A stretch of 64,000 nt of DNA from Klebsiella spallanzanii (GCF_902158555.1 NZ_CABGGS010000001.1:186001-250000), one strand, 5' to 3'. Positions 1 to 9,397 are shown, counted from the first letter of the stretch. Notes: generated from the sequence alone by a model not told the origin. A program made the numbers and translations.

Positions 1-1
1 G

Positions 2-496
2 CTGAGCCTCTCTGACGGCTTTACGATCAATCTCGGCTTTGTGCAGATCCCGGTCCAGATGCAGATTGAGAACTTCGACGTCAGTCCGTTCCTGTGTGGA
101 GCCATTGCGCTTTCCCTGCTGTATGCCGCTTACGCATCGCAGACCCTGCGCGGGGCGCTAAAAGCAGTCCCTCAGGGACAGTGGGAATCCGGTCAGGCGC
201 TGGGGTTATCCAAATCCGCCATTTTCTTCCGTCTGGTGATGCCGCAAATGTGGCGTCATGCGTTGCCGGGACTCGGGAATCAGTGGCTGGTGTTGCTGAA
301 GGATACCGCGTTAGTCAGCCTTATCAGCGTCAACGATCTTATGCTGCAAACCAAAAGTATCGCCACCCGTACTCAGGAGCCGTTTAACTGGTATATCATC
401 GCGGCGGCAATCTACCTGGTCATCACGCTGTTGAGTCAGTACATCCTGAAACGTATTGATCAGCGTGCGACGCGCTTCGAAAGGAGTCCAGGCTGA
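2..496 (+). CDS. artQ: Arginine ABC transporter permease ArtQ (5'-truncated by window edge)
   Basis: Inner-membrane permease of the arginine ABC importer, which works with ArtM, the ATPase ArtP and periplasmic ArtJ/ArtI. The reading frame is open from base 2, so the N-terminal third lies outside the window. The visible part matches the C-terminal part of E. coli ArtQ almost residue for residue. It includes the EAA-type cytoplasmic loop ([16 protein letters not shown]), which contacts the ATPase, and hydrophobic segments on both sides. The stop codon overlaps the artM start (TGATG), so the two permeases are translationally coupled. Confidence 0.95.
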   Translation: MSLSDGFTINLGFVQIPVQMQIENFDVSPFLCGAIALSLLYAAYASQTLRGALKAVPQGQWESGQALGLSKSAIFFRLVMPQMWRHALPGLGNQWLVLLKDTALVSLISVNDLMLQTKSIATRTQEPFNWYIIAAAIYLVITLLSQYILKRIDQRATRFERSPG

Positions 497-1164
497 TGCT
501 TGATTACTTACCCGAACTGCTCAAAGGGCTGCATACCAGCCTGACGCTAACCGCAGCCTCTATCGTTGTGGCGCTGATTCTCTCGCTCGTCTTTACCATC
601 ATCCTGACGCTAAAAACGCCGGGGCTGGTATGGATCGTGCGCGGCTATATCACGTTGTTTACCGGCACGCCGCTGCTGGTGCAGATTTTCCTGATTTACT
701 ACGGCCCGGGTCAGTTCCCGTCGCTGCAGGAGTATCCGGTACTCTGGCATCTCATTTCCGAGCCCTGGCTCTGCGCGCTGATTGCCCTCTCTCTCAACAG
801 CGCCGCTTATACCACCCAGCTGTTTTATGGTGCTATTCGCGCTATTCCCGATGGCCAGTGGCAGTCCTGCGGCGCGCTGGGGATGAGCAAGAAAGATACG
901 CTGGCTATTTTGCTACCGTATGCTTTCAAACGCGCCCTCTCCTCTTACTCCAACGAAGTGGTGCTGGTGTTCAAGAGTACTTCTCTGGCCTACACCATTA
1001 CCTTGATGGAAGTGATGGGCCACAGCCAGCTGCTCTATGGCCGTACCTATGATGTGATGGTGTTCGGCGCCGCCGGGATTGTTTATCTCATCGTCAACGG
1101 TCTGCTGACGCTGCTGATGCGTCTGGTTGAACATAAAGCACTGGCTTTTGAGCGCCGTAATTAA
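496..1164 (+). CDS. artM: Arginine ABC transporter permease ArtM
   Basis: Second inner-membrane permease of the arginine importer. It has 222 residues, the usual ArtM length, and about five membrane segments. The EAA loop reads IPDGQWQSCGALGMSK. It starts at the ATG that overlaps the artQ stop and ends with AFERRN. A strong hairpin with a T run follows about 25 bp downstream and closes the artQM transcript; artJ then has its own promoter, as in E. coli. Confidence 0.95.
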   Translation: MLDYLPELLKGLHTSLTLTAASIVVALILSLVFTIILTLKTPGLVWIVRGYITLFTGTPLLVQIFLIYYGPGQFPSLQEYPVLWHLISEPWLCALIALSLNSAAYTTQLFYGAIRAIPDGQWQSCGALGMSKKDTLAILLPYAFKRALSSYSNEVVLVFKSTSLAYTITLMEVMGHSQLLYGRTYDVMVFGAAGIVYLIVNGLLTLLMRLVEHKALAFERRN

Positions 1165-1187
1165 AAACGCATAACCAGCCAAACGAA

Positions 1188-1222
1188 GACGGATAAATTC
1201 GCTGAATTATCCGTCTTTTTTT
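1188..1222 (+). terminator. Rho-independent terminator after artM
   Basis: GACGGATAA and TTATCCGTC form a perfect 9-bp stem around a 10-nt loop and are followed directly by a run of seven T. It separates the artQM transcript from artJ. Confidence 0.85.
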
Positions 1223-1229
1223 ATTTAGA

Positions 1230-1268
1230 TTAAAATAGTTATCCATATTTATTGAATATAAATTCATT
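1230..1268 (+). promoter_or_regulatory. Tandem ArgR boxes in the artJ promoter
   Basis: TGAATATAAATTCA at 1253-1266 is a perfect match to the ArgR half-site palindrome (TGAAT N4 ATTCA). A weaker 18-bp box at 1230-1247 (7 of 10 core bases) lies exactly 3 bp upstream, the standard spacing for one ArgR hexamer. ArgR repression of artJ by arginine is known in E. coli; here it is inferred from the sites. Confidence 0.8.
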
Positions 1269-1337
1269 TGATGGCATTGTTAATCCCAGCCACAGACACG
1301 GCACAACAACATAAGATTGACCGACGGGAGTTTGACA

Positions 1338-2069
1338 ATGAAAAAGTTAGTTCTGGCCGCACTGCTTACCTCTTTCGCCTTTGGCGCCGCAGCCGCAGAG
1401 AAAATCAGCTTTGGCGTTTCTGCAACCTATCCACCGTTTGAATCGATGGACGCCAACAACCAGATCGCCGGTTTCGATATCGACCTGGCAAACGCGCTGT
1501 GCAAACAAATGCAGGCTGAATGTACTTTTACCAACCATGCTTTCGACAGCCTGATCCCGGCGCTCAAATTTAAAAAATATGATGCGGTTATTTCCGGTAT
1601 GGACATTACTCCAGAACGTAGCAAGCAGGTGGCATTTACCGACCCGTACTACGCCAACTCCGCGCTGGTGATTTCGAAGAAAGATGCTTACCACTCTTTC
1701 GACGATCTGAAAGGCAAGCGCATCGGTATGGAAAATGGCACCACGCATCAGAAATACCTGCAGGATAAACACCCGGAAGTGAAAACCGTGGCCTACGATA
1801 GCTACCAGAATGCATTTATCGACCTGAAAAATGGCCGTATTGATGGGGTATTTGGCGATACCGCCGTGGTTAACGAATGGCTGAAAACCAACCCGCAGCT
1901 GGGTGCGGCGACGCCGAAAGTCACCGACCCGCAATACTTTGGCACCGGCCTCGGCATTGCGGTACGCCCGGATAATAAAGCACTACTGGAAAAACTGAAC
2001 GCTGCGCTGAAGGCAATTAAAGCCGACGGCACCTACGACAAAATCAGCAATCAGTGGTTCCCGGAGTAA
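1338..2069 (+). CDS. artJ: Periplasmic arginine-binding protein ArtJ
   Basis: High-affinity periplasmic arginine receptor for the ArtPQM importer. It has 243 residues, as in E. coli. The start is the ATG at 1338, preceded by GGGAG, because it gives a typical signal peptide (MKKLVLAALLTSFAFGAAAA, cleavage before EKISF). An in-frame TTG at 1317 would put hydrophilic residues before the signal peptide. Solute-binding family 3 hallmarks are visible (the GVSATYPPFE start of the mature domain, AGFDIDLANALC, ERSKQVAFTDPYY). The upstream ArgR boxes point to arginine repression. Confidence 0.96.
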   Translation: MKKLVLAALLTSFAFGAAAAEKISFGVSATYPPFESMDANNQIAGFDIDLANALCKQMQAECTFTNHAFDSLIPALKFKKYDAVISGMDITPERSKQVAFTDPYYANSALVISKKDAYHSFDDLKGKRIGMENGTTHQKYLQDKHPEVKTVAYDSYQNAFIDLKNGRIDGVFGDTAVVNEWLKTNPQLGAATPKVTDPQYFGTGLGIAVRPDNKALLEKLNAALKAIKADGTYDKISNQWFPE

Positions 2070-2071
2070 TC

Positions 2072-2172
2072 CTTCCCGGAGGCGGCGCGGTGCGCCTGTC
2101 CGGGCTACCCAGCCCGCAGGCGACTGTGAACCTGTAGCCCGGGCAAGGCGCATCAAGCGCCGCCCCCGGGAT
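2072..2172. repeat. REP/BIME-type palindromic repeat
   Basis: Two inverted GC-rich units (GGCGGCGCGGTGCGCCTG...GGGCTAC and GTAGCCCGGGCAAGGCGC...GCCGCC) face each other between the convergent artJ and histidine kinase genes. The sequence is typical of enterobacterial REP elements and may stabilise or terminate both transcripts. Confidence 0.7.
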
Positions 2173-2224
2173 GATAATGTGCAACCACACGACCTGGACA
2201 GAGCCGGTCAACAAACCAAGAACC

Positions 2225-3697
2225 TTAAACCGGCAGGGTAAACTGGAAACAGGCCCCTGCTGGTACTTCCAGAAGGCGTATATCGCCGCCGTGTAGCTGT
2301 AGCATCCTGCGCACAATCATCAACCCTAACCCCCCTCGCGATGCGCTTTGCGCACCAGGCTCCAGCACCGAAGGCCGTTCAAACAACGTTGCCCGTAGCT
2401 CACCAGCTACTCCCGGCCCGCTGTCAGCCACCTCGACGATAATCTCCTGCTCTGACTCACGTGCCGTCAGGCGAATAGTCCCGCCTTCCGGGGTGTGCCG
2501 CAGGGCGTTATCAAGTAGATTAGTCAGCACCCTTTCGATCATCGACAGGTCCGCGACAACCGGCGGCAAACCCTCCGACAGCTCCAGCTGCAAAGCAATT
2601 TTTCGCGTGGCGATCGTCAAATCGAACTTTTGCGCCACGTCCTGCATCAGCTCAGCCAGCGCAAACTTCTCCGGCTGCGGCTTAATCCCCCCGTGCTCCA
2701 GGCGGGCCAACTCAAACAGCTGCTGAGAAAGATGGCGAACTTTATTCCCCTGACGTAGCGCGATGTTCAGATACTGTTTGTTCTCCTCCACCGTGAGTCG
2801 ATCGGCCTTAAGGGTCAATGTTTCCAGATAGCCCAGCAACGAGGTCAGCGGCGTGCGCAGGTCGTGAGAGATATTGGCGACGAATTCGCGACGCTGGCGA
2901 TCGCTATCAGCCAGGCGATCCCACTGCCCGGCAATCTGGCGGGCCAGCTCGATAAAGCGGTTGTATAGCACGGCGACTTCATTGCCCGGATTCGCTTCCG
3001 GCGTTTGCGCCGCCAGCGCCTTAATCGCGTGAATGCTGTCTTTTTCATCCGTCGCTACCAGCGCGGTAAGCTGGCGTACCGGACGCGTGACCCAGTACCA
3101 GGCAAGCCAACCCGCCAACAGGCCAAGACCAACGACCAGCACAAGGGTCCACAACAACAGACTCCCCAACGTTTTCTGCCATGCGTTTACCGCCAGTTCA
3201 TTAAAGGTCTCGCCTTGCAGAATGATGTACAGATAGCCGCGCAGCTGGCCATCCTGCCTTAGCGGCGCGACGCTGAACACTTTCTGCTGGCCGATACTGC
3301 GCGGGTCGTCGCCATAAATCGGCCAGGTGCCGCCGGAAAGAAAGGTTTGTACTGGCTCAAGATCAATGCGCTGGCGCTTGATATGGCCCGGCGGTGCGGC
3401 GTCGGCCAGCAGCTCGCCGTCGGGTGAAACCAGATACAGCTCGACGCTGGGGTTGAAGGTCATCAACCGGTCGAAAAGCGGTTTCAGCATCTGGCGGTCA
3501 ACCTGCCCCTGGGAGTCAAGAAGTGGTTCGCGGGCGGCAATTTGCTGCGCCAGTCCGGCAGAGAGGCGCTGCACCATCGCATTACCATATTGCGCGCTGC
3601 TGTAAAGCTGGATCAGGCACACGGCGATGGCGCAGAGCAGCAGCAGCGAGGTGAAAACCAACGCCAGGCGCTGGCTGAGGCTGAGACGGTGGATCAT
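2225..3697 (-). CDS. Two-component sensor histidine kinase (unnamed)
   Basis: Membrane sensor kinase of 490 residues. TM1 is at about residues 10-30 and a periplasmic sensor region at about 35-170. TM2 is at about 178-200, followed by a HAMP linker. The dimerisation/phosphoacceptor H-box FVANISHDLRTP has His278. The ATPase domain has an N box (NLLDNALRHTP), a G1 box (DSGPG) and a G2 box (GGLGLM). The start codon overlaps the stop of the response regulator gene (ATGA), so the two are one operon. The ligand cannot be read from sequence. E. coli K-12 has no such pair between artJ and rlmC, so this is lineage-specific. Confidence 0.9.
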   Translation of the reverse strand: MIHRLSLSQRLALVFTSLLLLCAIAVCLIQLYSSAQYGNAMVQRLSAGLAQQIAAREPLLDSQGQVDRQMLKPLFDRLMTFNPSVELYLVSPDGELLADAAPPGHIKRQRIDLEPVQTFLSGGTWPIYGDDPRSIGQQKVFSVAPLRQDGQLRGYLYIILQGETFNELAVNAWQKTLGSLLLWTLVLVVGLGLLAGWLAWYWVTRPVRQLTALVATDEKDSIHAIKALAAQTPEANPGNEVAVLYNRFIELARQIAGQWDRLADSDRQRREFVANISHDLRTPLTSLLGYLETLTLKADRLTVEENKQYLNIALRQGNKVRHLSQQLFELARLEHGGIKPQPEKFALAELMQDVAQKFDLTIATRKIALQLELSEGLPPVVADLSMIERVLTNLLDNALRHTPEGGTIRLTARESEQEIIVEVADSGPGVAGELRATLFERPSVLEPGAQSASRGGLGLMIVRRMLQLHGGDIRLLEVPAGACFQFTLPV

Positions 3698-4410
3698 GAC
3701 AGCGCCTCTTTGCGCTCCACGGCGAACTTATAGCCTTTTCCCCAGACGGTCAGGATGATGTCAGGTTCAGCCGGGTCGTGCTCAATTTTGGTACGCAGGC
3801 GGTTGATATGGGTGTTGACCGTATGCTCATAGCCATCGTGCTGATAGCCCCATACCTGGTCAAGCAGCGCAAGACGGGAAAAGACCTCTCCCGGGTGGCG
3901 GGCAAAGTAGTACAGCAGGTCAAACTCGCGCGGCGTCAGATCCACCGTCTCGCCGCGCAGCTTGACCTCACGGGACAGCGGGTCGATGCTCAGGCCGTGA
4001 CTGGTGATGCGTCCGGCATCCATCAACAGATTCTGGCCCATTGCCTCCTGACGGCGAAACACCGCTTTTACCCGCGCAATCAGTTCGATAATTGAAAAGG
4101 GTTTGGCCAGGTAATCATCGGCCCCCATTTCCAGCCCCTGCACGCGCTGGGTTTCGCTGGCGCGGGCGCTGATAATAATGACCGGCAGGTAACGAGTTTG
4201 CTGGCGAATACGCCGACAGATCTCCAGACCGTCAACGCCGGGCAGCATCAGATCGAGAATCACTGCATCCCAGACCTCTTTTTCCAGCTGCTGTAGCGCC
4301 TGCGCACCGTCCGCCTCGTGGACAATCTGATACCCTTCATCCTGCAGATTCAGGCGCAGCAGCGCGGCGATATCGTCATCATCTTCAACCAACAGAATTC
4401 TCTTAGCCAC
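3694..4410 (-). CDS. OmpR-family response regulator (unnamed)
   Basis: DNA-binding response regulator paired with the kinase that overlaps its 3' end. The receiver domain (residues 1-120) has the acidic pocket EDDDD, phosphoacceptor Asp53 (ILDLMLPG) and conserved Lys103 (AKPFS). The C-terminal winged helix of OmpR/PhoB type (LTPREFDLLYYFARHPGEVF, then RTKIEHDP) follows. The GTG at 4410 is chosen as start because GCGGAG lies 8 nt upstream; an ATG seven codons earlier is the alternative. Targets are unknown. No promoter or autoregulatory repeat could be assigned with confidence. Confidence 0.9.
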   Translation of the reverse strand: MAKRILLVEDDDDIAALLRLNLQDEGYQIVHEADGAQALQQLEKEVWDAVILDLMLPGVDGLEICRRIRQQTRYLPVIIISARASETQRVQGLEMGADDYLAKPFSIIELIARVKAVFRRQEAMGQNLLMDAGRITSHGLSIDPLSREVKLRGETVDLTPREFDLLYYFARHPGEVFSRLALLDQVWGYQHDGYEHTVNTHINRLRTKIEHDPAEPDIILTVWGKGYKFAVERKEALS

Positions 4411-4488
4411 CGGCAGCACTCCGCTTTTCATACATTCTGATTAGCCAAGCTTACCCGATCTTTGCCTGCTGAAGAGTTCACATTTTAG

Positions 4489-5619
4489 TTAAACTTCGCG
4501 AACCAACAGGGTCAGCACCTCATAGTGGGCGGTGTGGGGGAACATATCAAACAGCTGCACGCGTTCGATACGATACCCGGTCAGACGAGCGATATCTTTC
4601 GCCATCGTCCGGGCGTTACAGCTGGAGTAGATAATAAAGTCAGGCGCCATGCGGCTTAAATAGTCGCACAGCTCGTTGCCAATACCGCGACGCGGCGGAT
4701 TCACCAGTACCAGCTCAGGAACCTCCCCTTCGCCGGTGGCAAACTGCGTAGAGTCGAGCGCCTGAAAATGCAGATTGTGTAAACCTAACTCCGCCGCCGA
4801 CTGCTTTGCGCAGGCGATGGCTTCCGGGGCGATCTCAATCCCGGTCAGGCGCATCTGCGGCGTGGCGCAGTGCAGTCCAAAGCCGCCAACGCCGCAGAAG
4901 AGATCCCACATATGGTTAACCGGCAGTTGGCGCACCCAGTCGCGAGCGGTGGCATACAGCTGGCTGGCAACCGTCGGGTTAGTCTGAAAGAAACTCTGCG
5001 GGCGGATCCACAGCGGCACGCCGTTGAAGTTTTCCGCCAGCGCCTGCCGATCGGTGAGGAAGATTTCCTGCTCTCCCTCCATGATAGCCATATGCACCGG
5101 CTGAATATTGGCGGTAATCACTTTCAGTTGCGGAAGCTGTACCTGTAACTCCGGCAGCGCCGCGCGCAGTTGGGCAAGCTTGGTCTCTGAGCGCAGAACA
5201 AAACGCAGCATCATACCGCCATCCTGCTGGCTTTCGGTGAGCAGAATATACTTCAGCTCTCCGCGCTTGCGGGCCACGTTATAGGGCGTGAGTCCGGCAC
5301 GGGCGATAAACGGTTTAAGCGCGGCAAATACGGGGGCAAAACTTTGCGGGTAAAGCGGGCAATCAGTCAGGTCTTCCGGCGTACCATCACGGTGCAGCAT
5401 CCCGAGCAGCGGGCGCTCAACGCTGCCGCTGACCACCATTTTGGCTTTATTGCGAAACCCGGTTTCCGGGCCGCACAACGGCGCGCACCAGTTGGCTACC
5501 GGAGCATCCGTCAACAGCGTACGCAGGTCGGCCATTTTACCGGCGAGCTGTTGAGATATCGGCAGTTCGAGCCACTGGCAGGAGCGACAGCGGTTCGCGT
5601 CATAAAGTGCGCAGTGCAT
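4489..5619 (-). CDS. rlmC: 23S rRNA (uracil-747-C5)-methyltransferase RlmC
   Basis: SAM-dependent enzyme forming m5U747 in 23S rRNA. It has 376 residues (375 in E. coli). Cys3, Cys11, Cys14 and Cys87 match the four ligands of the [4Fe-4S] cluster. The SAM-binding core contains [10 protein letters not shown], then NPPRRG. The catalytic cysteine is Cys334 in [11 protein letters not shown], at the same number as in E. coli. It lies between the two-component genes and ybjO and appears monocistronic. Confidence 0.95.
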   Translation of the reverse strand: MHCALYDANRCRSCQWLELPISQQLAGKMADLRTLLTDAPVANWCAPLCGPETGFRNKAKMVVSGSVERPLLGMLHRDGTPEDLTDCPLYPQSFAPVFAALKPFIARAGLTPYNVARKRGELKYILLTESQQDGGMMLRFVLRSETKLAQLRAALPELQVQLPQLKVITANIQPVHMAIMEGEQEIFLTDRQALAENFNGVPLWIRPQSFFQTNPTVASQLYATARDWVRQLPVNHMWDLFCGVGGFGLHCATPQMRLTGIEIAPEAIACAKQSAAELGLHNLHFQALDSTQFATGEGEVPELVLVNPPRRGIGNELCDYLSRMAPDFIIYSSCNARTMAKDIARLTGYRIERVQLFDMFPHTAHYEVLTLLVREV

Positions 5620-5661
5620 AACAAGACCTTCAAAAAAACAGGGGCGGGGATTGTATCACCG

Positions 5662-6150
5662 TTACTGTAAACGGAAAAAGCGTCGGCACGGCGCAGGAAC
5701 AAACAGAATGGCCAACACCAGCAGATCCGGCAGTTTTTGCAGCACCAGAGAACGAAATATTTCGCGCTTCGACTCTCCGGCGATGCTAAAGAGCTCGGGA
5801 TAACCGTAGCCCAGAGAAGCGGCCCACAGGTAGCCAATCACGATAATCTGAGTCAACAGGAACAGCCAGCGCGCCCAGTTACGCCCTTTTACCAACGAAA
5901 ACGCGCACCAGATCTCAACAAAAACCAGCACCAGGCTTGAGAGGAAAACCAGGGTTAACGCCCACGTCTGCACGCTGCGATGGACAAACTCTTCAATACC
6001 CTGAACGCCAAGCTGATTGAGGATCATCAGCAAATCCAGGCCACGGATTAAAATAATGGCGAAAGCCGCCACCTGCACCAGTGCAGGAACGTTAAGACGA
6101 GCATGAGACGAGTGCGTTTTTGTAAACAATCCCAACGTAAAGTCTTCCAT
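5662..6150 (-). CDS. ybjO: Inner membrane protein YbjO (DUF2593)
   Basis: Small integral membrane protein of 162 residues, the E. coli YbjO length, with four hydrophobic segments (about residues 25-45, 68-88, 98-118 and 138-155). It is identified by sequence and by its position between rlmC and potI. Its function is not known. It could be read through from potI, but the 203-bp repeat in between and the long gap make a separate transcript as likely. Confidence 0.88.
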   Translation of the reverse strand: MEDFTLGLFTKTHSSHARLNVPALVQVAAFAIILIRGLDLLMILNQLGVQGIEEFVHRSVQTWALTLVFLSSLVLVFVEIWCAFSLVKGRNWARWLFLLTQIIVIGYLWAASLGYGYPELFSIAGESKREIFRSLVLQKLPDLLVLAILFVPAPCRRFFRLQ

Positions 6151-6199
6151 GAAAACGGCGCCACAAATGCGGCGCCGATGTTAACTCTATTGCAGATAT

Positions 6200-6402
6200 T
6201 ATACCCTAAATAATTCGAGTTGCTTAAAGGCGGCAAGGGAGGGAGTCCCCAGGAGCATAGATAACTATGTGACTGGGGTGAGCGACAAATCTGCCGGGAG
6301 CAGATTTGAACGTCGCTTGCGACGGCCCGTGAGGGCGAGGCCCATGGATGGGCCGAGTAATCCGTAGCCAACACATAAGCAACTTGAAGTATGACGGGTA
6401 TA
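6200..6402. repeat. 203-bp MITE-like repeat with terminal inverted repeats
   Basis: The left end TATACCC...AATTCGAGTTGC and right end GCAACTTGAAGTATGACGGGTATA form imperfect 24-bp terminal inverted repeats. The interior has further short palindromes (GGGCGAGGCCCATGGATGGGCC region) and no coding potential. It looks like a non-autonomous mobile repeat of Enterobacterales inserted between potI and ybjO. The family name was not assigned. Confidence 0.7.
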
Positions 6403-6408
6403 GGCGGT

Positions 6409-7254
6409 TCAGCCCCTTCTTGCACGCTGGATATCGCGCACCCGCTGCTTTTCCGCGCGGGCCATTAAATACCAGGCGATAAAACCAACAATCCCGACCA
6501 CGCCGAGGATTAAGGTCGCCAGGGCATTGATCTCCGGATTGACACCCATACGCACGCTGGAGAAGACCAGCATCGGCAGCGTTGTCGCACCTGGTCCGGA
6601 AACAAAGCTGGCAATTACCAGGTCATCCAGTGACAAAGTGAACGCCAACAGCCAGCCCGAAACGACCGCCGGCATAATCATCGGCAGCGTAATGACAAAG
6701 AAGACTTTAAGCGGCGCTGCGCCAAGGTCCATCGCCGCCTCTTCAATAGAGTGGTCCAGCTCGCGCAGACGTGACGAAATGACCACCGCGACGTAGGCGG
6801 TACAGAAGGTGACGTGCGCCAGCCAGATGGTCAACATTCCGCGATCCGACGGCCAGCCAATAGAGTGCCCCAACGCGACAAACAGCAGCAGCAGCGACAA
6901 ACCGGTTATCACATCGGGCATTACCAGCGGCGCGGTGATCATAAAGGCAAAACCGTTTGAACCGCGAAAGCGACCAAAACGCACCATCACTACCGCAGCA
7001 ATGGTGCCGAGGATCACCGCCGCCGTCGCGGCACAGGCGGCAATGGTCAGGCTCAGGCCTACCGCACTCATCATCGCATCGTCATGAAAAAGCTCACGAT
7101 ACCAGCGCGTTGACCATCCAGCCCATACCGTCACCAGCTTTGAGCTGTTGAACGAGTAAATCACCAGCATCAGCATTGGCGCATACAAAAAAGTAAAGCC
7201 GAGCACCAGAATCAAAATTCGCCACGGCGAACGGACTACCGGCAAATTATTCAT
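6409..7254 (-). CDS. potI: Putrescine ABC transporter permease PotI
   Basis: Second membrane permease of the putrescine importer PotFGHI. It has 281 residues, as in E. coli, and six membrane segments. The EAA loop is EEAAMDLGAAPLKVFF. The start at 7254 is chosen because it gives MNNLPVVRSPWR, identical to E. coli, and overlaps the potH stop (ATGA). A longer frame upstream would only add sequence from the end of potH. Confidence 0.95.
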   Translation of the reverse strand: MNNLPVVRSPWRILILVLGFTFLYAPMLMLVIYSFNSSKLVTVWAGWSTRWYRELFHDDAMMSAVGLSLTIAACAATAAVILGTIAAVVMVRFGRFRGSNGFAFMITAPLVMPDVITGLSLLLLFVALGHSIGWPSDRGMLTIWLAHVTFCTAYVAVVISSRLRELDHSIEEAAMDLGAAPLKVFFVITLPMIMPAVVSGWLLAFTLSLDDLVIASFVSGPGATTLPMLVFSSVRMGVNPEINALATLILGVVGIVGFIAWYLMARAEKQRVRDIQRARRG

Positions 7255-8204
7255 CCGTGTTCCCCCACCTGTTTTTGCTGATGCTTGTGGAACCACATGA
7301 TCGGTACGATCAGCAGCAACAGCATCACAATAGCTACCGCCGAGGCTACCGGCCAGTCACGGTTATTAAAGAACTCCTGCCACAGCACGCGGCCAATCAT
7401 AATGCTGTCCGGGCCGCCCAGCAGTTCCGGGATAACGAACTCCCCTACCGCCGGAATAAACACCAGCATCGACCCGGCGATAATGCCGCCTTTGGTGAGC
7501 GGAACAATCACCTGGAAGAAGGTTTTCAGCGGCCTGGCGCCCAGATCCAGCGACGCCTCGACCAGTGAGTAATCGATACGCGTGAGAGCGGTATAAATCG
7601 GCAGCACCATAAACGGCAGATAGGCATAAACAATACCGATATATACTGCCAGATTGGTGTGCAGGATCTCCAGCGGCTGATCGATAACCCCCAGCCACAA
7701 CAGGAAATTATTCAGTACGCCGTTGCTTTTCAACAAGCCCATCCAGGCATAAACGCGGATCAGGAACGATGTCCACGACGGCAGGATAACCAGCAACAGC
7801 AAGATATTACGGGTGGACGGCTTACTGTGCGCCACCGCCCACGCCAGCGGATAACCCATCAGCAGACAGCAGAACGTCGAAATTCCCGCCACCTGAAGCG
7901 ACTGCAAATACGCTTCGAAATAGAGCGGATCGTCGGTGAGCTGCAGGAAATTGCCAAGATTCAGCGTTAGCGTCAGCTGGCCGTCAGCCCACTCCAGCAG
8001 ATCAGTATAGGGCGGGATTGCCCGCGCCATCTCTGCAAGACTGATTTTAAACACAATCAGGAACGGCAGCAGAAACAGCAGGATCAGCCACACGTAAGGC
8101 AGCGCGATGACCAGCTTGCGTCCGTGGGCCATCTGCAGGCGCGCCAGCCACAGCGCAAAACCGCCCGGCTTTTTCGCGCCTGACGGAGGTTCTAATGTAC
8201 TCAT
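7251..8204 (-). CDS. potH: Putrescine ABC transporter permease PotH
   Basis: First membrane permease of the putrescine importer, 317 residues as in E. coli. It has a long cytoplasmic N-terminus followed by six membrane segments. The EAA loop VEASLDLGARPLKTFF contacts PotG. AAGGAG lies just before the ATG. The gap from the potG stop is 10 bp and the 3' end overlaps potI, so this is one operon potFGHI. Confidence 0.95.
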   Translation of the reverse strand: MSTLEPPSGAKKPGGFALWLARLQMAHGRKLVIALPYVWLILLFLLPFLIVFKISLAEMARAIPPYTDLLEWADGQLTLTLNLGNFLQLTDDPLYFEAYLQSLQVAGISTFCCLLMGYPLAWAVAHSKPSTRNILLLLVILPSWTSFLIRVYAWMGLLKSNGVLNNFLLWLGVIDQPLEILHTNLAVYIGIVYAYLPFMVLPIYTALTRIDYSLVEASLDLGARPLKTFFQVIVPLTKGGIIAGSMLVFIPAVGEFVIPELLGGPDSIMIGRVLWQEFFNNRDWPVASAVAIVMLLLLIVPIMWFHKHQQKQVGEHG

Positions 8205-8214
8205 CGCCCTCTCC

Positions 8215-9348
8215 TTACACCGTCAGCACGACGCAACTATCGGCGTCCCAGCACAAACGAACTTCGTCACCCCAGGTCGGTGCCCCCTTACGGTAACGGT
8301 GTTCATTCTGTAGCTGAGCGCTGATCATCTGCCCGCTTTTCAGGCGTACATGGTAGATAGACAGGTCGCCGAGATAGGCAATGTAGATAACCTCGCCCAC
8401 CGCAAAGTTGTAGCCGTCCGCCGGAGGCTCTTCGCAAAGCATGATTTTTTCCGGACGCAGGGCTACCCACACCGGGACGTTATCTACGACGGAAGCATCC
8501 GGATCGACCTTCAGCGGATGCGTCAGCCCCGGCGAATCCAGCACCAGGCCATCTTCCTGACGCTCTTTCACCAGTCCTTCGAAGACGTTTACCGAACCGA
8601 TAAACTCCGCGCTGTAGCGGGTGGTCGGATGTTCATAGATCTCTTCCGGCTCACCGATTTGCACAAACTTACCGCGGTTCATAATGGCGATGCGGCCCGC
8701 CATGGTCATCGCCTCCTCCTGATCGTGGGTGACCATGACGCAGGTCACCCCAACGCGTTCAAGGATATCGACCACTTCCAGCTGCATCCTGTCGCGCAGC
8801 TTCTTATCCAGCGCCCCCATCGGCTCATCAAGCAGCAGCAGCTTTGGCCTTTTCGCCAGGCTGCGGGCCAGCGCCACGCGCTGGCGCTGGCCACCAGAAA
8901 GCTGATGCGGTTTGCGCTTCGCGAACTCCTGCATATGCACCAGCGCCAGCATCTCCTGCACCCGGCTGGTGATTTCAGCTTTTGGCAGCTTGTCCTGCTT
9001 GAGGCCAAAAGCGATATTTTGTTCCACCGTCATATGGGGAAACAACGCGTAGGACTGAAACATCATGTTGATAGGCCGCTGATACGGTGGCACCCGCGCC
9101 AGGTCGACGCCATCGAGAACAATCTGCCCGGCTGTTGGCTGTTCAAACCCTGCCAGCATGCGCAGCAGGGTCGATTTACCACAGCCGGATGCGCCCAGCA
9201 GGGCAAAGATTTCGCCTTTGTAAATGGTGAGATTGACGTCATCGACGGCGTGCTGCCCATCAAACGACTTGGTTAAATTACGGATTTCCAGTAGCGGGGT
9301 CAGCGCTTTGGGGGCTTTCGCCTGCGGGCGGGGGGTTACGTCGTTCAC
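8215..9348 (-). CDS. potG: Putrescine ABC transporter ATPase PotG
   Basis: Cytoplasmic ATPase that powers putrescine import. Walker A is GASGCGKST, the signature is LSGGQRQRVALARS, Walker B is LLLLDEP and the switch His is in MVTHDQEEAM. A C-terminal TOBE regulatory domain follows (about residues 290-375). The start is the GTG at 9348, preceded by GGAGAG; it gives 377 residues, the E. coli length, and the shared N-terminus (V/M)ND. A longer in-frame ATG start upstream lacks this agreement. Confidence 0.95.
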   Translation of the reverse strand: MNDVTPRPQAKAPKALTPLLEIRNLTKSFDGQHAVDDVNLTIYKGEIFALLGASGCGKSTLLRMLAGFEQPTAGQIVLDGVDLARVPPYQRPINMMFQSYALFPHMTVEQNIAFGLKQDKLPKAEITSRVQEMLALVHMQEFAKRKPHQLSGGQRQRVALARSLAKRPKLLLLDEPMGALDKKLRDRMQLEVVDILERVGVTCVMVTHDQEEAMTMAGRIAIMNRGKFVQIGEPEEIYEHPTTRYSAEFIGSVNVFEGLVKERQEDGLVLDSPGLTHPLKVDPDASVVDNVPVWVALRPEKIMLCEEPPADGYNFAVGEVIYIAYLGDLSIYHVRLKSGQMISAQLQNEHRYRKGAPTWGDEVRLCWDADSCVVLTV

Positions 9349-9397
9349 GGGGTGCTCTCCGGCAGAAATCAAAACTGGTGCAAACGCACTGTCATGG

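Noticed and set aside
1347..1934. Open frame of 195 codons on the minus strand
   Set aside because: It is fully antisense to artJ, with no ribosome site or family features.
8350..9276. Long open frame of 308 codons on the plus strand
   Set aside because: It is antisense to potG, whose identity is certain. The product has no recognisable motifs and has the His/Arg/Gln-rich composition usual for antisense frames of GC-rich genes.
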